DNA of 64,000 nt from Rhizobium rosettiformans (GCF_016806065.1 NZ_CP032405.1:248001-312000); one strand, 5' to 3'; numbered from the stretch's first letter, positions 26,944-37,078 are shown. The notes: a model not told the origin generated them from the letters alone. Translations and numbers: made by a program.

Positions 26944-27841
26944 GATCAGCCCGGACGCGGGACTGGAGACAGAAATCCGGCGGATCGCCCGCGAACAGCT
27001 GGAGCGCGCCATCGCGGCGCTGGAGACCAGACCCGATGGACTGCACGAGGCGATCCACGAGGCCCGCAAGAAGTTCAAGCGGGTCCGCAATCTCTACCGG
27101 CTCGTCGCCTCCGCCGACAAGACGTTTCGTCGCCAGGAGAATGCCCGCATTCGCGACACCGCCCGCGGCCTCTCCCTTGTGCGCGACGCAACAGCCTTGA
27201 TCGAAACCGTCGACCATCTCTCAGAGCACACGCTGACTGATGATGAAGCGGAGACGCTGGATGCGGCCCGCACCGTCCTCGTCCTCAGGCGCGACGACAT
27301 CGCCTCCTCCGAAATGGATCTCGAGGACAAGGTTCGGCACGCGATCGACCAGTGCCATGCTGCCCATGCAGCGCTTGACTCACTCCAACTTCCCTCGAAA
27401 CCCGGACATGCGGCACGCCTGCTGGCCAGAGGCTGGCGCAAAGGCCTGCAGCGGGCGGCCGAAGCGCTGGAATTTTGCGAGGGACAAGGCCATGGCGAGG
27501 CCTATCATGACCTGCGCAAGGCGGCCCAGGCCTACTGGATGAACCTCTCGCTGCTGCGCGAGCTCTGGCCAAGTGCCTTCGCCGCCAAGCGCAGGGACGC
27601 CAAGAGACTGGTTGACCTGCTTGGCCATGAACACGACTTGACGGTGTTGACGGCCCTGCTCGACCATGAGCCCGAGATCTTCGGTAACGGTGAAGGCCAG
27701 TCTTTCCTGCTGGCGATCATCATCCGCCGCCAGCAGGACCTGCGCCGCGAGGCGATCGCCCTGGCCGGTCAGGTCTTCGCCGACCCCGCGAAAGACGAGG
27801 CCGGCGTCATCGAGACGCTGTGGCTGCGGGCCACGGCTTAG
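26933..27841 (+). CDS. CHAD-domain protein
   Basis: The 302-residue helical protein has conserved His and basic residues of the CHAD domain: LHEAIHEARKKFKRVRNLYR, a DLRKAAQAYWMNLSL second half, and VDLLGHEHDLTVL. CHAD domains bind polyphosphate and accompany CYTH triphosphatases, as here. The ATG at 26933 lies inside the end of the CYTH gene; the stop overlaps the stop of the convergent ABC gene by four bases. Together with CYTH it likely works on inorganic polyphosphate. Confidence 0.86.
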   Translation: MPYRISPDAGLETEIRRIAREQLERAIAALETRPDGLHEAIHEARKKFKRVRNLYRLVASADKTFRRQENARIRDTARGLSLVRDATALIETVDHLSEHTLTDDEAETLDAARTVLVLRRDDIASSEMDLEDKVRHAIDQCHAAHAALDSLQLPSKPGHAARLLARGWRKGLQRAAEALEFCEGQGHGEAYHDLRKAAQAYWMNLSLLRELWPSAFAAKRRDAKRLVDLLGHEHDLTVLTALLDHEPEIFGNGEGQSFLLAIIIRRQQDLRREAIALAGQVFADPAKDEAGVIETLWLRATA

Positions 27842-29241
27842 TCGGAGCCGATCCGCACCTGGCGATCGCAGGTCTTCTCGATCAGGGCCGCGTCGTGGCT
27901 GACAAGCAAAACCGCGCAGTTCCGCTCCCGCGCCAGTTCCGTCAGGAGACCGATGGTCTCCTGCTGGGTGATCAGATCGAGACGCGAGGTCGGCTCGTCG
28001 GCAAACAGGAAGACCGGATCGAGCAGCAGCACGCGCAAAAGAGCGAAGCGCTGCAATTCTCCGCCAGACACCTCCGTCGGCAGCCTCGTCAACAATACGG
28101 GTGATAGCCGCAACCGCTCCATCAGTGGCCCGACACGCCCCCCGTCCAGCCTGTGCAGGCGGATGAGATCGGCAATCGCCTCCCCGAGCGTGATCTTCTG
28201 CGGAAAGGCCGAGGGCGGATCCTGATAGAGCTTCTGGTAGCGGATGGCGGACGCCTGCGGCAGGCGGATGACCTCGCCCGCATCGGGTGTCAGCAGCCCG
28301 AGCAGCACGTCCCCGAGCGAGCTCTTGCCCGAGCCACTCGGTCCGGTGATCCCAACGATCTCGCCGGGACGAAGCGAGAGATCTTGCCCGGCAAACAACA
28401 GCTTGCCACCCCGCGCCTTCTTCAGGCCGGAAGCGATCAGGATCGGGTCGGTATCGCCAGGAACTGCCGACGCCCGTTGCGCCCAGTTGTCCGGTTCGGC
28501 GGCGATCAGCCGCCGCGTGTAGTCGTGCGAGGGCGATGCCAGCACGTCCGCCGTCTCGCCCACTTCGATGATCTTGCCTTCCAGCATGACGGCAAGATCG
28601 CCGCCCATCTGCCGGGCGAGCGCCAGATCGTGGGTGATGGTGAGCACCGTGCCTCCCGCCTGCACTTCCTGCATCAGAAGCGCGATCACCTCGTCCCGGC
28701 TGCTGACATCGAGCCCTTTGGTCGGCTCGTCGGCGATGATGATGCGCGCACCCCCGGCCCGTGCTGCGGCAAAGGCAACGCGCTGCGCCATGCCGCCGGA
28801 AAGCTGACCCGGGAGCTTTGCCTCGGCATCGAGCACGCCAAGCGCTTCGAGATCGGTGCGAGCCGCAGAGACGGCCTCGTCTTCGTCGAGACGTCCCAGA
28901 TAACGATGCCCCTCGGCCACCTGGTCGAGCGCCACCATGGTCGGATCAAGCGCCAGCCATGGCTCCTGCGGCAGGACGCCGACTGTCCGGCCCCAGAGTT
29001 TCCGAAAGAGCTTCGGCTCGGCCAGCGGCAGCGTCTCGCCATCAATGGTCAGCGAGCCGGTGGCGGTCAGTCCGGACGGGAGGAGGCCGATGATCGCCTG
29101 GGCAAGCAGGCTCTTGCCCGAGCCGGTTTCGCCGAGAATGGTGAAGGGCCGTCCGGCCTTGAGAGAAAACGAAACCGGTGCAACGATTTCGCCGCTGGCG
29201 GCGGAGACCGAAGCCCCATCGACGGAAAGCAGAATGGTCAT
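27838..29241 (-). CDS. ABC importer ATPase with two fused nucleotide-binding domains (Opp/Nik type)
   Basis: The 467-residue protein has two ATPase domains in one chain: Walker A GETGSGKS and signature LSGGMAQRV in the first half, GPSGSGKSS and VSGGELQRFALLR in the second, with Walker B IIIADEPT and FLFADEPT. Such fused D/F subunits power peptide or nickel-type importers. It is the last gene of the operon binding protein - permease - permease - ATPase, with four-base overlaps at each join. It meets the CHAD gene tail to tail. Confidence 0.88.
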   Translation of the reverse strand: MTILLSVDGASVSAASGEIVAPVSFSLKAGRPFTILGETGSGKSLLAQAIIGLLPSGLTATGSLTIDGETLPLAEPKLFRKLWGRTVGVLPQEPWLALDPTMVALDQVAEGHRYLGRLDEDEAVSAARTDLEALGVLDAEAKLPGQLSGGMAQRVAFAAARAGGARIIIADEPTKGLDVSSRDEVIALLMQEVQAGGTVLTITHDLALARQMGGDLAVMLEGKIIEVGETADVLASPSHDYTRRLIAAEPDNWAQRASAVPGDTDPILIASGLKKARGGKLLFAGQDLSLRPGEIVGITGPSGSGKSSLGDVLLGLLTPDAGEVIRLPQASAIRYQKLYQDPPSAFPQKITLGEAIADLIRLHRLDGGRVGPLMERLRLSPVLLTRLPTEVSGGELQRFALLRVLLLDPVFLFADEPTSRLDLITQQETIGLLTELARERNCAVLLVSHDAALIEKTCDRQVRIGSD

Positions 29242-30056
29242 GGCTTGTCCTTTCCGGCGATCAATTGCAGGGCGAGCACCATCAGGAAGATGACGGCAAT
29301 CGGCTGCAGCAGCGCATGCGGCGCCTCCTGGTAATAAGGCAGAAGCTCGATCATCATCGATCCGAGTTCCGGGGTCGGCGGGCGGACCCCGACGCTGACG
29401 AAGCCGAGCGCCGCAATCGCCATGATCGCAGAGGAAGCACCATAGGCGGCCAGCGTCAAAATCATCGGCGCAAGCTCCGGCCAGAGATGCCGGCGCAGGA
29501 TATAGGCGGGACCGAAGCCGAGCAGACGTGACGCCTCGACCGCTGGCGACATCAGCAGTGGTCGTGTCAAGGCGCGGGTCAGGCGGAAGTATTCGACCCA
29601 GAGCACCAGCGAAATGCCGATATAGAGCATGGCCGGATTGTCGGGCACGATCGCTGTCAGCATCAGCACAAGCAACAAGCCGGGCAGCGCCAGGAAGGCC
29701 TCTGATACCGCACCCACGGCCCGATCGGCAAAACCGCCGCGCCAGGCCGCAAGCACACCGAGCAGCACCCCCGGGATCATCGCCGTGAAGACCGAAAGCA
29801 GTGCCAGCCCCAGCGACAGGCGAAGGGCTGCCGCAAGCCGCGCCTGCATCGAGCGGCCGAGATGGTCAAAGCCGAACCAGTCGGCAGCACTCGGCCCCTG
29901 CAGGCTATAGCGCAGGGTCTGCTTGAGCGGATCGGCTCCGCCGATCACAAGCGGGAGGAAGGCAAAAGCCAGGAGCCCGCCAAGGATGGCCACGCCAGCC
30001 AGCCGACGTATCGGCCAACGCGCCGGGCGCGGCGCCACATAATCGAGCTTCGTCAT
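29238..30056 (-). CDS. ABC importer permease, DppC/NikC type
   Basis: The 272-residue membrane protein shows the OppC/DppC pattern: a signature near PADWFGFDHLGRS-like text (residues 60-80), then the EAA loop around EYFRLTRALTRPLLMSPAVE and five or six helices. The start ATG overlaps the stop of the partner permease (ATGA), so they are coupled; GGAG lies nine bases before it. It forms the channel with the DppB-type subunit encoded upstream. Confidence 0.88.
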   Translation of the reverse strand: MTKLDYVAPRPARWPIRRLAGVAILGGLLAFAFLPLVIGGADPLKQTLRYSLQGPSAADWFGFDHLGRSMQARLAAALRLSLGLALLSVFTAMIPGVLLGVLAAWRGGFADRAVGAVSEAFLALPGLLLVLMLTAIVPDNPAMLYIGISLVLWVEYFRLTRALTRPLLMSPAVEASRLLGFGPAYILRRHLWPELAPMILTLAAYGASSAIMAIAALGFVSVGVRPPTPELGSMMIELLPYYQEAPHALLQPIAVIFLMVLALQLIAGKDKP

Positions 30057-30988
30057 GTGCTGCGTCTCCGGGGATCGATGCCATGGCAAAAGAGATCGAC
30101 CAGCGCATTGAGCGCGACGAACATCAGTCCCATGACCAATGCCGTGCCCTGGATCATCGGCACATCACGGCCAAAGATCGCATGCACCAGCGCATGGCCG
30201 ATGCCCGGCCAGGCAAACAGCGTCTCGACAACGACGACCCCCTCGACGAGATAAACGAACTGCACGCCGAGATAGGTGACGATCGGGACGGCGACATTGC
30301 GCAAGCCATGCCGCGAGAACACCTGCCACTCGGTGAGCCCCTTCGTGCGGCCGAAGGCGTAGTAGGGAGAGCGCGAAACGGCGACCATGGCATCCCGCGC
30401 CACCCGGTTGGAGACGGCAGCAAGACCGAGCGCCAGCGTCAGCGCCGGAAGCACGAGATGCGCACCATGGGTGTGGCCTGCCACGGGCAGGAGATTGAAG
30501 GTGATCCCGAAGATGATGATCAGGACCAGGCCGACAACGAACTGCGGCAGGGCACGCAGCCCCGTCGAGACCAGCATCAGTGTGCGGTCGAGCACCCCGC
30601 CGGGCCTGAGACCCGCGAGAATGCCGAGTGGCGGTCCGATGAACAGCGACAGCACGATGGCGGCGAAGGCCAGCTGGACCGTGTGACCGAGCTGCATGCC
30701 GATCTCTTCGATGACGGGTTTACCCGTCACCAGGGAGGTCCCGAGATCGAAGCGCAAGAGGTCGGCCATCCAGTCGAAGAGGGCAATGATCGCCGGCTTG
30801 CCGAGGTCGAGTTCGGCCGCGACTTTCGCCGCCGCCGCACTGTCGACAACGTCATAGCCATAGCGGCCGGCGGCGATCCGGTAGGCAAGGTCGCCCGGAA
30901 GCGACCGTGTCATCACGAAGGAGATGAGCCCCACCATGAACGCCACCAGAGCCGCCTGGATCAGGCGGTTCACAATGGCCTTCGTCAT
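30053..30988 (-). CDS. ABC importer permease, DppB/NikB type
   Basis: The 311-residue protein has six predicted helices, the OppB start (IVNRLIQAALVAFMVGLISF, then TRSLPGDLA) and the EAA-type loop RDAMVAVSRSPYYAFGRTKG before the last helices. The ATG at 30988 overlaps the stop of the binding-protein gene (ATGA); an ATG three codons earlier is the alternative. It pairs with the DppC-like subunit. Confidence 0.88.
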   Translation of the reverse strand: MTKAIVNRLIQAALVAFMVGLISFVMTRSLPGDLAYRIAAGRYGYDVVDSAAAAKVAAELDLGKPAIIALFDWMADLLRFDLGTSLVTGKPVIEEIGMQLGHTVQLAFAAIVLSLFIGPPLGILAGLRPGGVLDRTLMLVSTGLRALPQFVVGLVLIIIFGITFNLLPVAGHTHGAHLVLPALTLALGLAAVSNRVARDAMVAVSRSPYYAFGRTKGLTEWQVFSRHGLRNVAVPIVTYLGVQFVYLVEGVVVVETLFAWPGIGHALVHAIFGRDVPMIQGTALVMGLMFVALNALVDLFCHGIDPRRRST

Positions 30989-32502
30989 TTCGCCCACCGC
31001 ATGGTTTGAAGACCGAAGCTACGCTCGAACGGATCGATCGCCGCCCCCTCGAGATTCGGCGAAAAGGCGACCGTCTGCTGATACCAGGCCAGCGGAATGA
31101 CCGGCAGTTCGGCCTGAATGGCAGCGACGGCCTGATGGCGCAGCGCCTCGCCTTCAGCGGGGTCCGTGACGCGGGTCAGATCATCAAGCGCCTGTTCGAA
31201 GCCGGCATTCGTCCAGTTCATGGCACCCCAGTCACCACCATCAGGACCGTAGTCGGAAAGCATGGTGCCGATCGGGTCCGGCACCAGGGCAAAGTTGCGC
31301 GCCATCAGCGCCAGTTCCAGCGAACCATCCTGATGCTTGGCCGGGATCTCGGAGGAATTGGTCGAGTTGATGGTGAGCGCAACGCCAATCTCCTTCAACT
31401 GATCCTGCAGGACGGCGGCAATCAGCGGCAGTTCGGGACGATCGGGATAGGTGGTGAGCGTCAATGCGAAAGGCTTGCCGTCCTTGACCAGAATGCCGTC
31501 ATCACCCGCCGTCCAGCCAAGCTCGGCGAGAAGCGCCTTGGCCTTGTCGACATCATAGCCGAGCGGTGCCAGATCGGCATTGTGCCAGATCTTCAGGCTC
31601 GGCGGGAAAAGCTGGGTCGCAGCAGCCGGATAGCGCAGGATGGCTACGGCAAGACCTTCCCGGTCGATGGCAAGGCTCAGCGCCTCGCGCGCCTTGACGT
31701 CGGCGAGGAAAGGATGACCGGCATTGACCTTGAGCAGCACGCTGCGCGGGATCGACACCGACTGCAGGACGACCTTGTCGCTCTTGGAAAGACGCGTGCG
31801 GCTGGCGGGATCGAGGTTGAAGACATAGTCGGCGTCACCGCTCTCGGCCATCAGCGCGCGGGTCTCAGCGCGGCTCACCGAAAGATAGGTCGCCTTCTCG
31901 ATTTCGGGCTTCTCACTCCAGTAATCGGCAAATCGCTCGACGGCGAGGCTCTGCGGCGGCTCAATCTTCGTTAGCTTGAAGGGCCCCGTTCCGATGATCG
32001 CCTTGACGTCAGCGCCTTCATAAGAGGCCGGTGCCAGGATCTGGGCACGGTTCTCGGCAAGGAAAGCGAGCAGTGGCACGAAAGGCTTCGAGAGCGAGAC
32101 GACAACCGTGCCCTCCCCTTCGGCCTTGATGTCGGCGATCGGTGCCTTGCTCAGAAGTCCGGCCTTGTCCTTGGCGATCTTCAGTGCTGCGACAACCGCT
32201 TCGGCCGTCAGCGCGGTGCCATCCTGGAACTTGACGCCCGGCTGCAGCTCGAAGCGCCAGGTCAGGCCGTCCTCGCTGACCGTCCAGCTCTGGGCGAGTG
32301 CGGGAACCGGATTGCCATCCTTGTCCGCCTCGACCAGGGTTTCGACGATCCCCATGCGCAGAAATATGTCGCCTGACTTGGACGGATCGAGACCGCCGAT
32401 CTCGAAGGGAGCGACGATGTCGACGACACCATCGTCCGCCATGGTGGGTGCGGCACCGGCAAGCAGAAGCGCGAGTGAGGCTGCGAAGATATTCCTGAAC
32501 AT
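30985..32502 (-). CDS. ABC importer solute-binding protein, Opp/Nik family (SBP_bac_5)
   Basis: The 505-residue periplasmic protein has a signal peptide ([20 protein letters not shown]) and the family 5 binding fold: [43 protein letters not shown] and [16 protein letters not shown]. Ligands of this family range from peptides to nickel and metallophores. The four-gene layout with a fused ATPase, and an AT-rich dyad upstream, leave a metal or metal-chelate ligand possible, but nothing in the protein proves it. The start used is the ATG at 32502, not the GTG three codons earlier, because AGGTGG precedes it. Confidence 0.85.
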   Translation of the reverse strand: MFRNIFAASLALLLAGAAPTMADDGVVDIVAPFEIGGLDPSKSGDIFLRMGIVETLVEADKDGNPVPALAQSWTVSEDGLTWRFELQPGVKFQDGTALTAEAVVAALKIAKDKAGLLSKAPIADIKAEGEGTVVVSLSKPFVPLLAFLAENRAQILAPASYEGADVKAIIGTGPFKLTKIEPPQSLAVERFADYWSEKPEIEKATYLSVSRAETRALMAESGDADYVFNLDPASRTRLSKSDKVVLQSVSIPRSVLLKVNAGHPFLADVKAREALSLAIDREGLAVAILRYPAAATQLFPPSLKIWHNADLAPLGYDVDKAKALLAELGWTAGDDGILVKDGKPFALTLTTYPDRPELPLIAAVLQDQLKEIGVALTINSTNSSEIPAKHQDGSLELALMARNFALVPDPIGTMLSDYGPDGGDWGAMNWTNAGFEQALDDLTRVTDPAEGEALRHQAVAAIQAELPVIPLAWYQQTVAFSPNLEGAAIDPFERSFGLQTMRWAK

Positions 32503-32512
32503 GAGGACCACC

Positions 32513-32531
32513 TATAATGTTATAAAGTTAC
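32513..32531 (-). promoter_or_regulatory. AT-rich dyad before the binding-protein gene
   Basis: TATAA-TG-TTATA (32513-32524) is a perfect dyad, followed by AAGTTAC, a few bases upstream of the start codon. It resembles the AT-rich Zur-type operators described in rhizobia, from memory and without scoring. Repressor binding here would block transcription of the four-gene importer. Confidence 0.35.
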
Positions 32532-32674
32532 GCTCCTCTACTCAAAGCTTTTCGCGCTGTCCAGTGCTGCAACGCACCAACCCACAAGCGGGCAGTGACT
32601 TGACGATTTTCAAACTTGCCTGCGCGCACGGAAATCCGTTGCACAGCAAGGGCCGAGGGGGTATTTCGCAGACC

Positions 32675-33619
32675 ATGACCGAACACACTTCAGCCCCCCA
32701 CCCTGAGACAACCGGCGCCTTTTGCGTCGCCGCCCTCTATCACTTTGCCAAGTTCCCGCGCTTCGAAAGCTTCCAGGAGCCACTCGAGACCCTTTGCAAA
32801 ACAGAAGGCGTCAAGGGCACGCTGCTGATTGCCCATGAAGGCATCAACGGCACCATCGCCGGCACAGACGCCGCGATCGCCAAGGTGCTTGCCTACATTC
32901 GTAGCCAGCCGGAATTCTCGAACCTGGAGCACAAGGAAAGCCGGGCCTCCAAGATGCCCTTCCTGCGCATGAAGGTTCGGCTGAAAAAGGAAATCGTCAC
33001 CATGGGCGTCGAGGACATCGACCCCAACGAGATCGTCGGTACCTATGTCGATCCGAAGGACTGGAACGATCTGATCTCCGATCCCGAGACCATCGTCATC
33101 GACACCCGCAACGATTACGAGACGGCGATCGGCATCTTCCGCGGCGCCGTCGACCCGAACACCAAGACGTTTCGCGAGTTTCCAGACTGGGTGAAGAACA
33201 ATCCCGGCCTGCACAACAAGCCGAAGATCGCCATGTATTGCACCGGCGGCATCCGCTGCGAGAAGGCGACGGCCTTCATGAAGCAGCAGGGTTTTGAGGA
33301 GGTCTACCACCTCAAGGGCGGCATCCTGAAATATCTGGAGGAAGTGCCGGAAGAACAGAGCCTCTGGGACGGCGCCTGCTTCGTTTTTGACGAGCGGGTC
33401 TCTGTGACCCATGGCCTGAAAGAGGGCGATCACAGGCTCTGCCATGCCTGCCGCAGCCCGATCACGGCAGAGGAACTCACCCATCCGCATTACGAGGAAG
33501 GCGTCTCCTGCAGCCATTGCTATCCCGAACGCAGCGAAGCCGACCGGGACCGCTATCGTCAGCGTCAATTGCAGATCGCGCTCGCACGGAAGCGTGGCGA
33601 AAAGCACATCGGCGGCTGA
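32675..33619 (+). CDS. trhO: tRNA uridine-5-hydroxylase TrhO (YceA, rhodanese domain)
   Basis: The 314-residue protein has the N-terminal TrhO domain ([20 protein letters not shown], then [16 protein letters not shown]), a rhodanese domain with the catalytic [10 protein letters not shown] loop, and a Cys-rich C-terminus ([15 protein letters not shown]). TrhO makes 5-hydroxyuridine at the tRNA wobble position in an oxygen-dependent way. The ATG at 32675 gives the usual length; the longer open frame runs through the divergent binding-protein gene. It stands alone. Confidence 0.9.
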   Translation: MTEHTSAPHPETTGAFCVAALYHFAKFPRFESFQEPLETLCKTEGVKGTLLIAHEGINGTIAGTDAAIAKVLAYIRSQPEFSNLEHKESRASKMPFLRMKVRLKKEIVTMGVEDIDPNEIVGTYVDPKDWNDLISDPETIVIDTRNDYETAIGIFRGAVDPNTKTFREFPDWVKNNPGLHNKPKIAMYCTGGIRCEKATAFMKQQGFEEVYHLKGGILKYLEEVPEEQSLWDGACFVFDERVSVTHGLKEGDHRLCHACRSPITAEELTHPHYEEGVSCSHCYPERSEADRDRYRQRQLQIALARKRGEKHIGG

Positions 33620-33630
33620 AAGCCGCCGAT
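33608..33630. terminator. Hairpin at the 3' end of trhO
   Basis: ATCGGCGGCT-GAA-AGCCGCCGAT is a perfect ten-base stem overlapping the trhO stop codon. It lies between two convergent genes and has no long T tract, so it is a possible terminator for either strand. Confidence 0.4.
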
Positions 33631-33646
33631 GGAATGTTTGGCCTGA

Positions 33647-33895
33647 TCAGCCGGAGATCGTATCTCCGCGCTTCCAGTCTTTGCGGCCCCAGTTTCTGAG
33701 CCGCATGCGCGGTGCGACCACCAGCGCGAAGAAGGGGGCAGCGGCAAAGGCGGCGATGACCACCAGCGGCAGCAGGACCTTGGCGTGAGCAGCCAAAGCC
33801 GGGATCGACAGCACGAGAATGGCGCCGGCTCCGAAGATCACGGCATTGATCATCATGCTGCAGACAATTCTGAGCCAGGTGTCTGTGGTGAACAT
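33647..33895 (-). CDS. Small membrane protein of unknown function
   Basis: This 82-residue protein has two hydrophobic helices (MINAVIFGAGAILVLSIPAL and VLLPLVVIAAFAAAPFFALV) and a basic C-terminus (APRMRLRNWGRKDWKRGDT). AGGAG stands eight bases before the ATG at 33895, the start I use rather than one 14 codons earlier. I recognise no family. It is probably an inner-membrane protein. Confidence 0.6.
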   Translation of the reverse strand: MFTTDTWLRIVCSMMINAVIFGAGAILVLSIPALAAHAKVLLPLVVIAAFAAAPFFALVVAPRMRLRNWGRKDWKRGDTISG

Positions 33896-33963
33896 GGAAT
33901 GTCTCCTTTCTGCAAGGAGAAGGCGCAAGCCCGGCAATCGGTTCCCAAAGGCGTTTACGGCGC

Positions 33964-36198
33964 TCAGGCCGAAGCACCGCCATCGCGGCCGCCGGCAAAG
34001 GCGAGTTCGGCAGCCTTGGCCCGCAATTCCATCGGTCTCAGCATCAGCGACGCGATCTCTTCGGGCGACTGCGGACGCCCGAAGAGATAGCCCTGCAACT
34101 GGTCACAGCCGGCAATCCGGAGGATGACGGCCTGCTGCTCGGTTTCGACGCCTTCGGCCGTAACGGGGATGCCAAGTGAGCGGGCCAACGCCACGGTCGC
34201 CTGCAGCATTTCGACCGCCCGATGGCCGCGATCGAGCGATTGAACGAGCGACCGGTCAATCTTCATCCGGTCGAAGCCGAACTGCCTAAGATAACCAACA
34301 CTAGAGAAGCCCGCGCCGAAATCATCAAGCGCGATCCTGAGGCCGAGCGACCGTAGCCGGTCCATGGCGAGCCGTGCCCGCTCGGGGCTCTGGATGAAAT
34401 AGGTCTCAGTCATTTCCAGGACGACACGACCAGGTTCGATGCGCGCCTCCTCGAAGGTCGCGGCGACATGATCGACAAAGGCCGGATCGCGGAACTGGCC
34501 GGGAGAAACGTTGACCGAAAGCTTCAGCTCCGGCCAGTGGCCGAGCTGGCGCAGCGCCTGGCTGAGAACGCAGAGGCCGAGCTGGTCGATCAGGCCGCTG
34601 GTCTCGGCGATCGGAATGAAGACATCCGGCGACACCGGCCCATGTCCCCTGCGCGTCCAGCGCGCCAGCGCCTCGACGCTGACAAGGGCAAAGGTCTTGG
34701 CATCGACGACCGGTTGGTAGACGACCTCGATCTCGCCGCGAGCAATCGCCTCGCGCAGATCGATTTCCATCTGATTGCGGCTCTGCCGCTCCTCGTCCAT
34801 GCGAGGATCGTAAACCGTCCAGCGGCCCCGGCCACCATCCTTTGACGAATACATGGCCATGTCGGCGCGCCGGGTCAGTTCACCGCCATCGACAAGACCG
34901 CCCTCGGAAACGCAGATGCCGATGCTGCATCCGACAACGACAGTGCGTTCGCCCAGAAGCACCGGCTCGTCGAAGAAGGCGATGATCGAGCTTGCGAGTG
35001 AAAGGGCTCGCTCCTGCGCATTGTTGCCCGTCAGCACGATGCCGAACTCGTCGCCGCCGATCCGGGCAAGTGCCGAAGCATCCCCGACAAGAACCGAGAG
35101 GCCGGCTGCGACCGCGCGGATGAGCCGGTCCCCCGTCGCATGGCCATAGGCGTCGTTCACCTCCTTGAAGCCATCCAGATCGAGATAGAGCAGGACGACG
35201 TCTTCGTTGGCGTCGCGCCCGCGTCGCACCTGATCCTCGAGCAACTGGGTGAGGCCGGCTCGGTTGAGAAGTCCGCTGAGGCGGTCGGTCTGGGCGAGTT
35301 TGACGGCATTGGCTTCATCCGCCCGCACACGGCGCAACTCGGCATTGCCGATGATCACAAGCAGAACAGCATAGATGGTGACAATGATAAGCGCTGCCTT
35401 GATCAGGGGCGCGACCTGCTCGCGGCTCTGGTCACCCGGCGCACGCGGCTTCCAGGCCAGCGCAGCGATGTTTTCGCCGGACGGAGCAGCGATGGTGACT
35501 GCAGTGGTCGCGGAGGATGGCGGCGTCAGCACAAGACCGGGCAGCACGTAGGCCTCCGAGAGGCGTTCTACGGTCGCGGGTGTCAAATGCCGAATGAAGG
35601 CAAGATAGACATAGTCCGCACGAGGCCTATCGATCTCGCCGGATTTCGGCCGGATCAGCGCCACACCCGCCGAACCGATGCCCTTCTGCGTACGGATGAA
35701 CCCAAGCGCCTGCGGCACACGTCCACTCAGACCGTAGTGAACCTTTTCGAAGAGCCCCATCAGCGCCGGCGTCAGATAGCCGCTGCCATCTCCCTCGACG
35801 GGGTGCCCATCGGAATAGGCCATCATCGGACGACCCTCGGCATCGAGCACGATCGCGACGTCGAACAGGTCGCTGTCGAAGGTCATGTCGCCGAAATTGC
35901 TGATCATCCAGGCCATGTCCTTGTGGACATAGGCATTGGTCGCGGCATCATCCCAGGCGGTGTAGTCGAGCAGTGTCGCGCCCAGTTGATGTTCGAAGGT
36001 CTGGACGGCGCCGACGAGCGTTTCGCGCGAGCGTTCCTCGTCCAGATGATTGGCGTAGCTCGCGACGCGATCGAGCGCGGTCATCACGATCGAGGCTACC
36101 ATCATCGCCAAGGTCGCGAATACGACAAGCAAGACTGCGACCGCCACCCGTCGGGTGGCAAGTGGCCGTAGCCGTCTGTCGAAATGGTGAAGCCGCAT
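33964..36198 (-). CDS. CHASE4-GGDEF-EAL protein, c-di-GMP signalling
   Basis: The 744-residue protein has a first membrane helix (VAVAVLLVVFATLAMMVASI), a periplasmic CHASE4-type sensor (about 45-250, with LGATLLDYTAWDDA), a second helix near 275, then GGDEF with an intact IGGDEFGI site and EAL with VEALARW, SVNVSPGQF, EMTETY, LDDFGAGFSS, KIDRSLV and AEGVET. Both catalytic sets look functional, so the protein may be bifunctional or one domain regulates the other. The ATG at 36198 is used; the longest frame starts at a TTG 16 codons upstream, and neither has a strong ribosome site. Confidence 0.88.
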   Translation of the reverse strand: MRLHHFDRRLRPLATRRVAVAVLLVVFATLAMMVASIVMTALDRVASYANHLDEERSRETLVGAVQTFEHQLGATLLDYTAWDDAATNAYVHKDMAWMISNFGDMTFDSDLFDVAIVLDAEGRPMMAYSDGHPVEGDGSGYLTPALMGLFEKVHYGLSGRVPQALGFIRTQKGIGSAGVALIRPKSGEIDRPRADYVYLAFIRHLTPATVERLSEAYVLPGLVLTPPSSATTAVTIAAPSGENIAALAWKPRAPGDQSREQVAPLIKAALIIVTIYAVLLVIIGNAELRRVRADEANAVKLAQTDRLSGLLNRAGLTQLLEDQVRRGRDANEDVVLLYLDLDGFKEVNDAYGHATGDRLIRAVAAGLSVLVGDASALARIGGDEFGIVLTGNNAQERALSLASSIIAFFDEPVLLGERTVVVGCSIGICVSEGGLVDGGELTRRADMAMYSSKDGGRGRWTVYDPRMDEERQSRNQMEIDLREAIARGEIEVVYQPVVDAKTFALVSVEALARWTRRGHGPVSPDVFIPIAETSGLIDQLGLCVLSQALRQLGHWPELKLSVNVSPGQFRDPAFVDHVAATFEEARIEPGRVVLEMTETYFIQSPERARLAMDRLRSLGLRIALDDFGAGFSSVGYLRQFGFDRMKIDRSLVQSLDRGHRAVEMLQATVALARSLGIPVTAEGVETEQQAVILRIAGCDQLQGYLFGRPQSPEEIASLMLRPMELRAKAAELAFAGGRDGGASA

Positions 36199-36310
36199 AC
36201 GATTTACCCAAGGCTGAAGCCACACCTTGCGTCGAAATGTGTTCAATTTGACTTAACACACTGAAGAGCATGCAGAATAACCAACCACCTGAATATCCTG
36301 ATATGCAATG

Positions 36311-36339
36311 AAAAAGGACCCCGGTTTCCCGGAGCCCTT
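36311..36339 (-). terminator. Terminator after the nitroreductase gene
   Basis: On the minus strand AAGGGCTCCGG pairs, with two G-T pairs, with CCGGGGTCCTT around a four-base loop, followed by a T run. Confidence 0.65.
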
Positions 36340-36380
36340 TGAAGGTCGGCCTGGAGGTACCGACACGGATAGACGGATGG

Positions 36381-37019
36381 TCAGTCGACGACGGACACGA
36401 ACTCATCCCTCGGACGACGCACCTTCTTCAGTCCGGCAAGCCAGTCGCCTTCGGCGGCGCGATAGCCGAGCGGCAAGATTGTCACCGAGCGCAGACCCTT
36501 TTCACGCAAGCCCAGGATCTCGTCGAGCTTGGCCGCATCGAAACCTTCCATCGGGGTGGCATCGACGCCTTCGAAGGCGGCAGCAGCAACGGACATGCCA
36601 AAGCCGATATAGACCTGGCGGGCGGCATGCTCGAAGTTCACGTCCGCATCGCGGCCCGGATACATGCCGAGCAGCATCTGGCGATAGTTTTCGAAGCCCT
36701 CGTTCTTGAAGCCGCGCTCGTCATTGGTGAGGTCGAACATGTGGTTGATACGCTCGACCGTGTAGTTGTCCCAGGCGGCGAAGACGAGAAGATGCGAACC
36801 TTCGGTCACCTGTGCCTGGTTCCAGGCGATTTCCTGGATCTTGGCACGGACGTCCTTGTTGGTGACGACGATGACTTCGAAGGGCTGCAACCCGCTGGAG
36901 GTCGGTGCGAGACGCGCCGCCTCGACAATGCGCTCGACCTTGTCCTCGGACACGGACTTGGACGGGTCCATCTTCTTGGTGGCGTAACGCCAGTTCAGCT
37001 TTTCAATCAATGCGGACAT
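36381..37019 (-). CDS. Nitroreductase-family NAD(P)H oxidoreductase (NfsB-like)
   Basis: The 212-residue flavoprotein has the NfsB layout: NWRYATKKMDPSKSVSEDKV at the start, LAPTSSGLQPFEVIVVTN in the FMN site, and the conserved GYRAAEGDWLAGLKKVRRP ending. Such enzymes use FMN and NAD(P)H to reduce nitro compounds or quinones. It is divergent from an HxlR regulator, a common arrangement for electrophile-induced nitroreductases, so quinone or electrophile stress is the likely trigger. Confidence 0.88.
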   Translation of the reverse strand: MSALIEKLNWRYATKKMDPSKSVSEDKVERIVEAARLAPTSSGLQPFEVIVVTNKDVRAKIQEIAWNQAQVTEGSHLLVFAAWDNYTVERINHMFDLTNDERGFKNEGFENYRQMLLGMYPGRDADVNFEHAARQVYIGFGMSVAAAAFEGVDATPMEGFDAAKLDEILGLREKGLRSVTILPLGYRAAEGDWLAGLKKVRRPRDEFVSVVD

Positions 37020-37078
37020 CGTGTCGCTCCTGTTTCAACCCTCAAGGCGCCACGGGAGTAGGCACGGCCGATCGGGTC

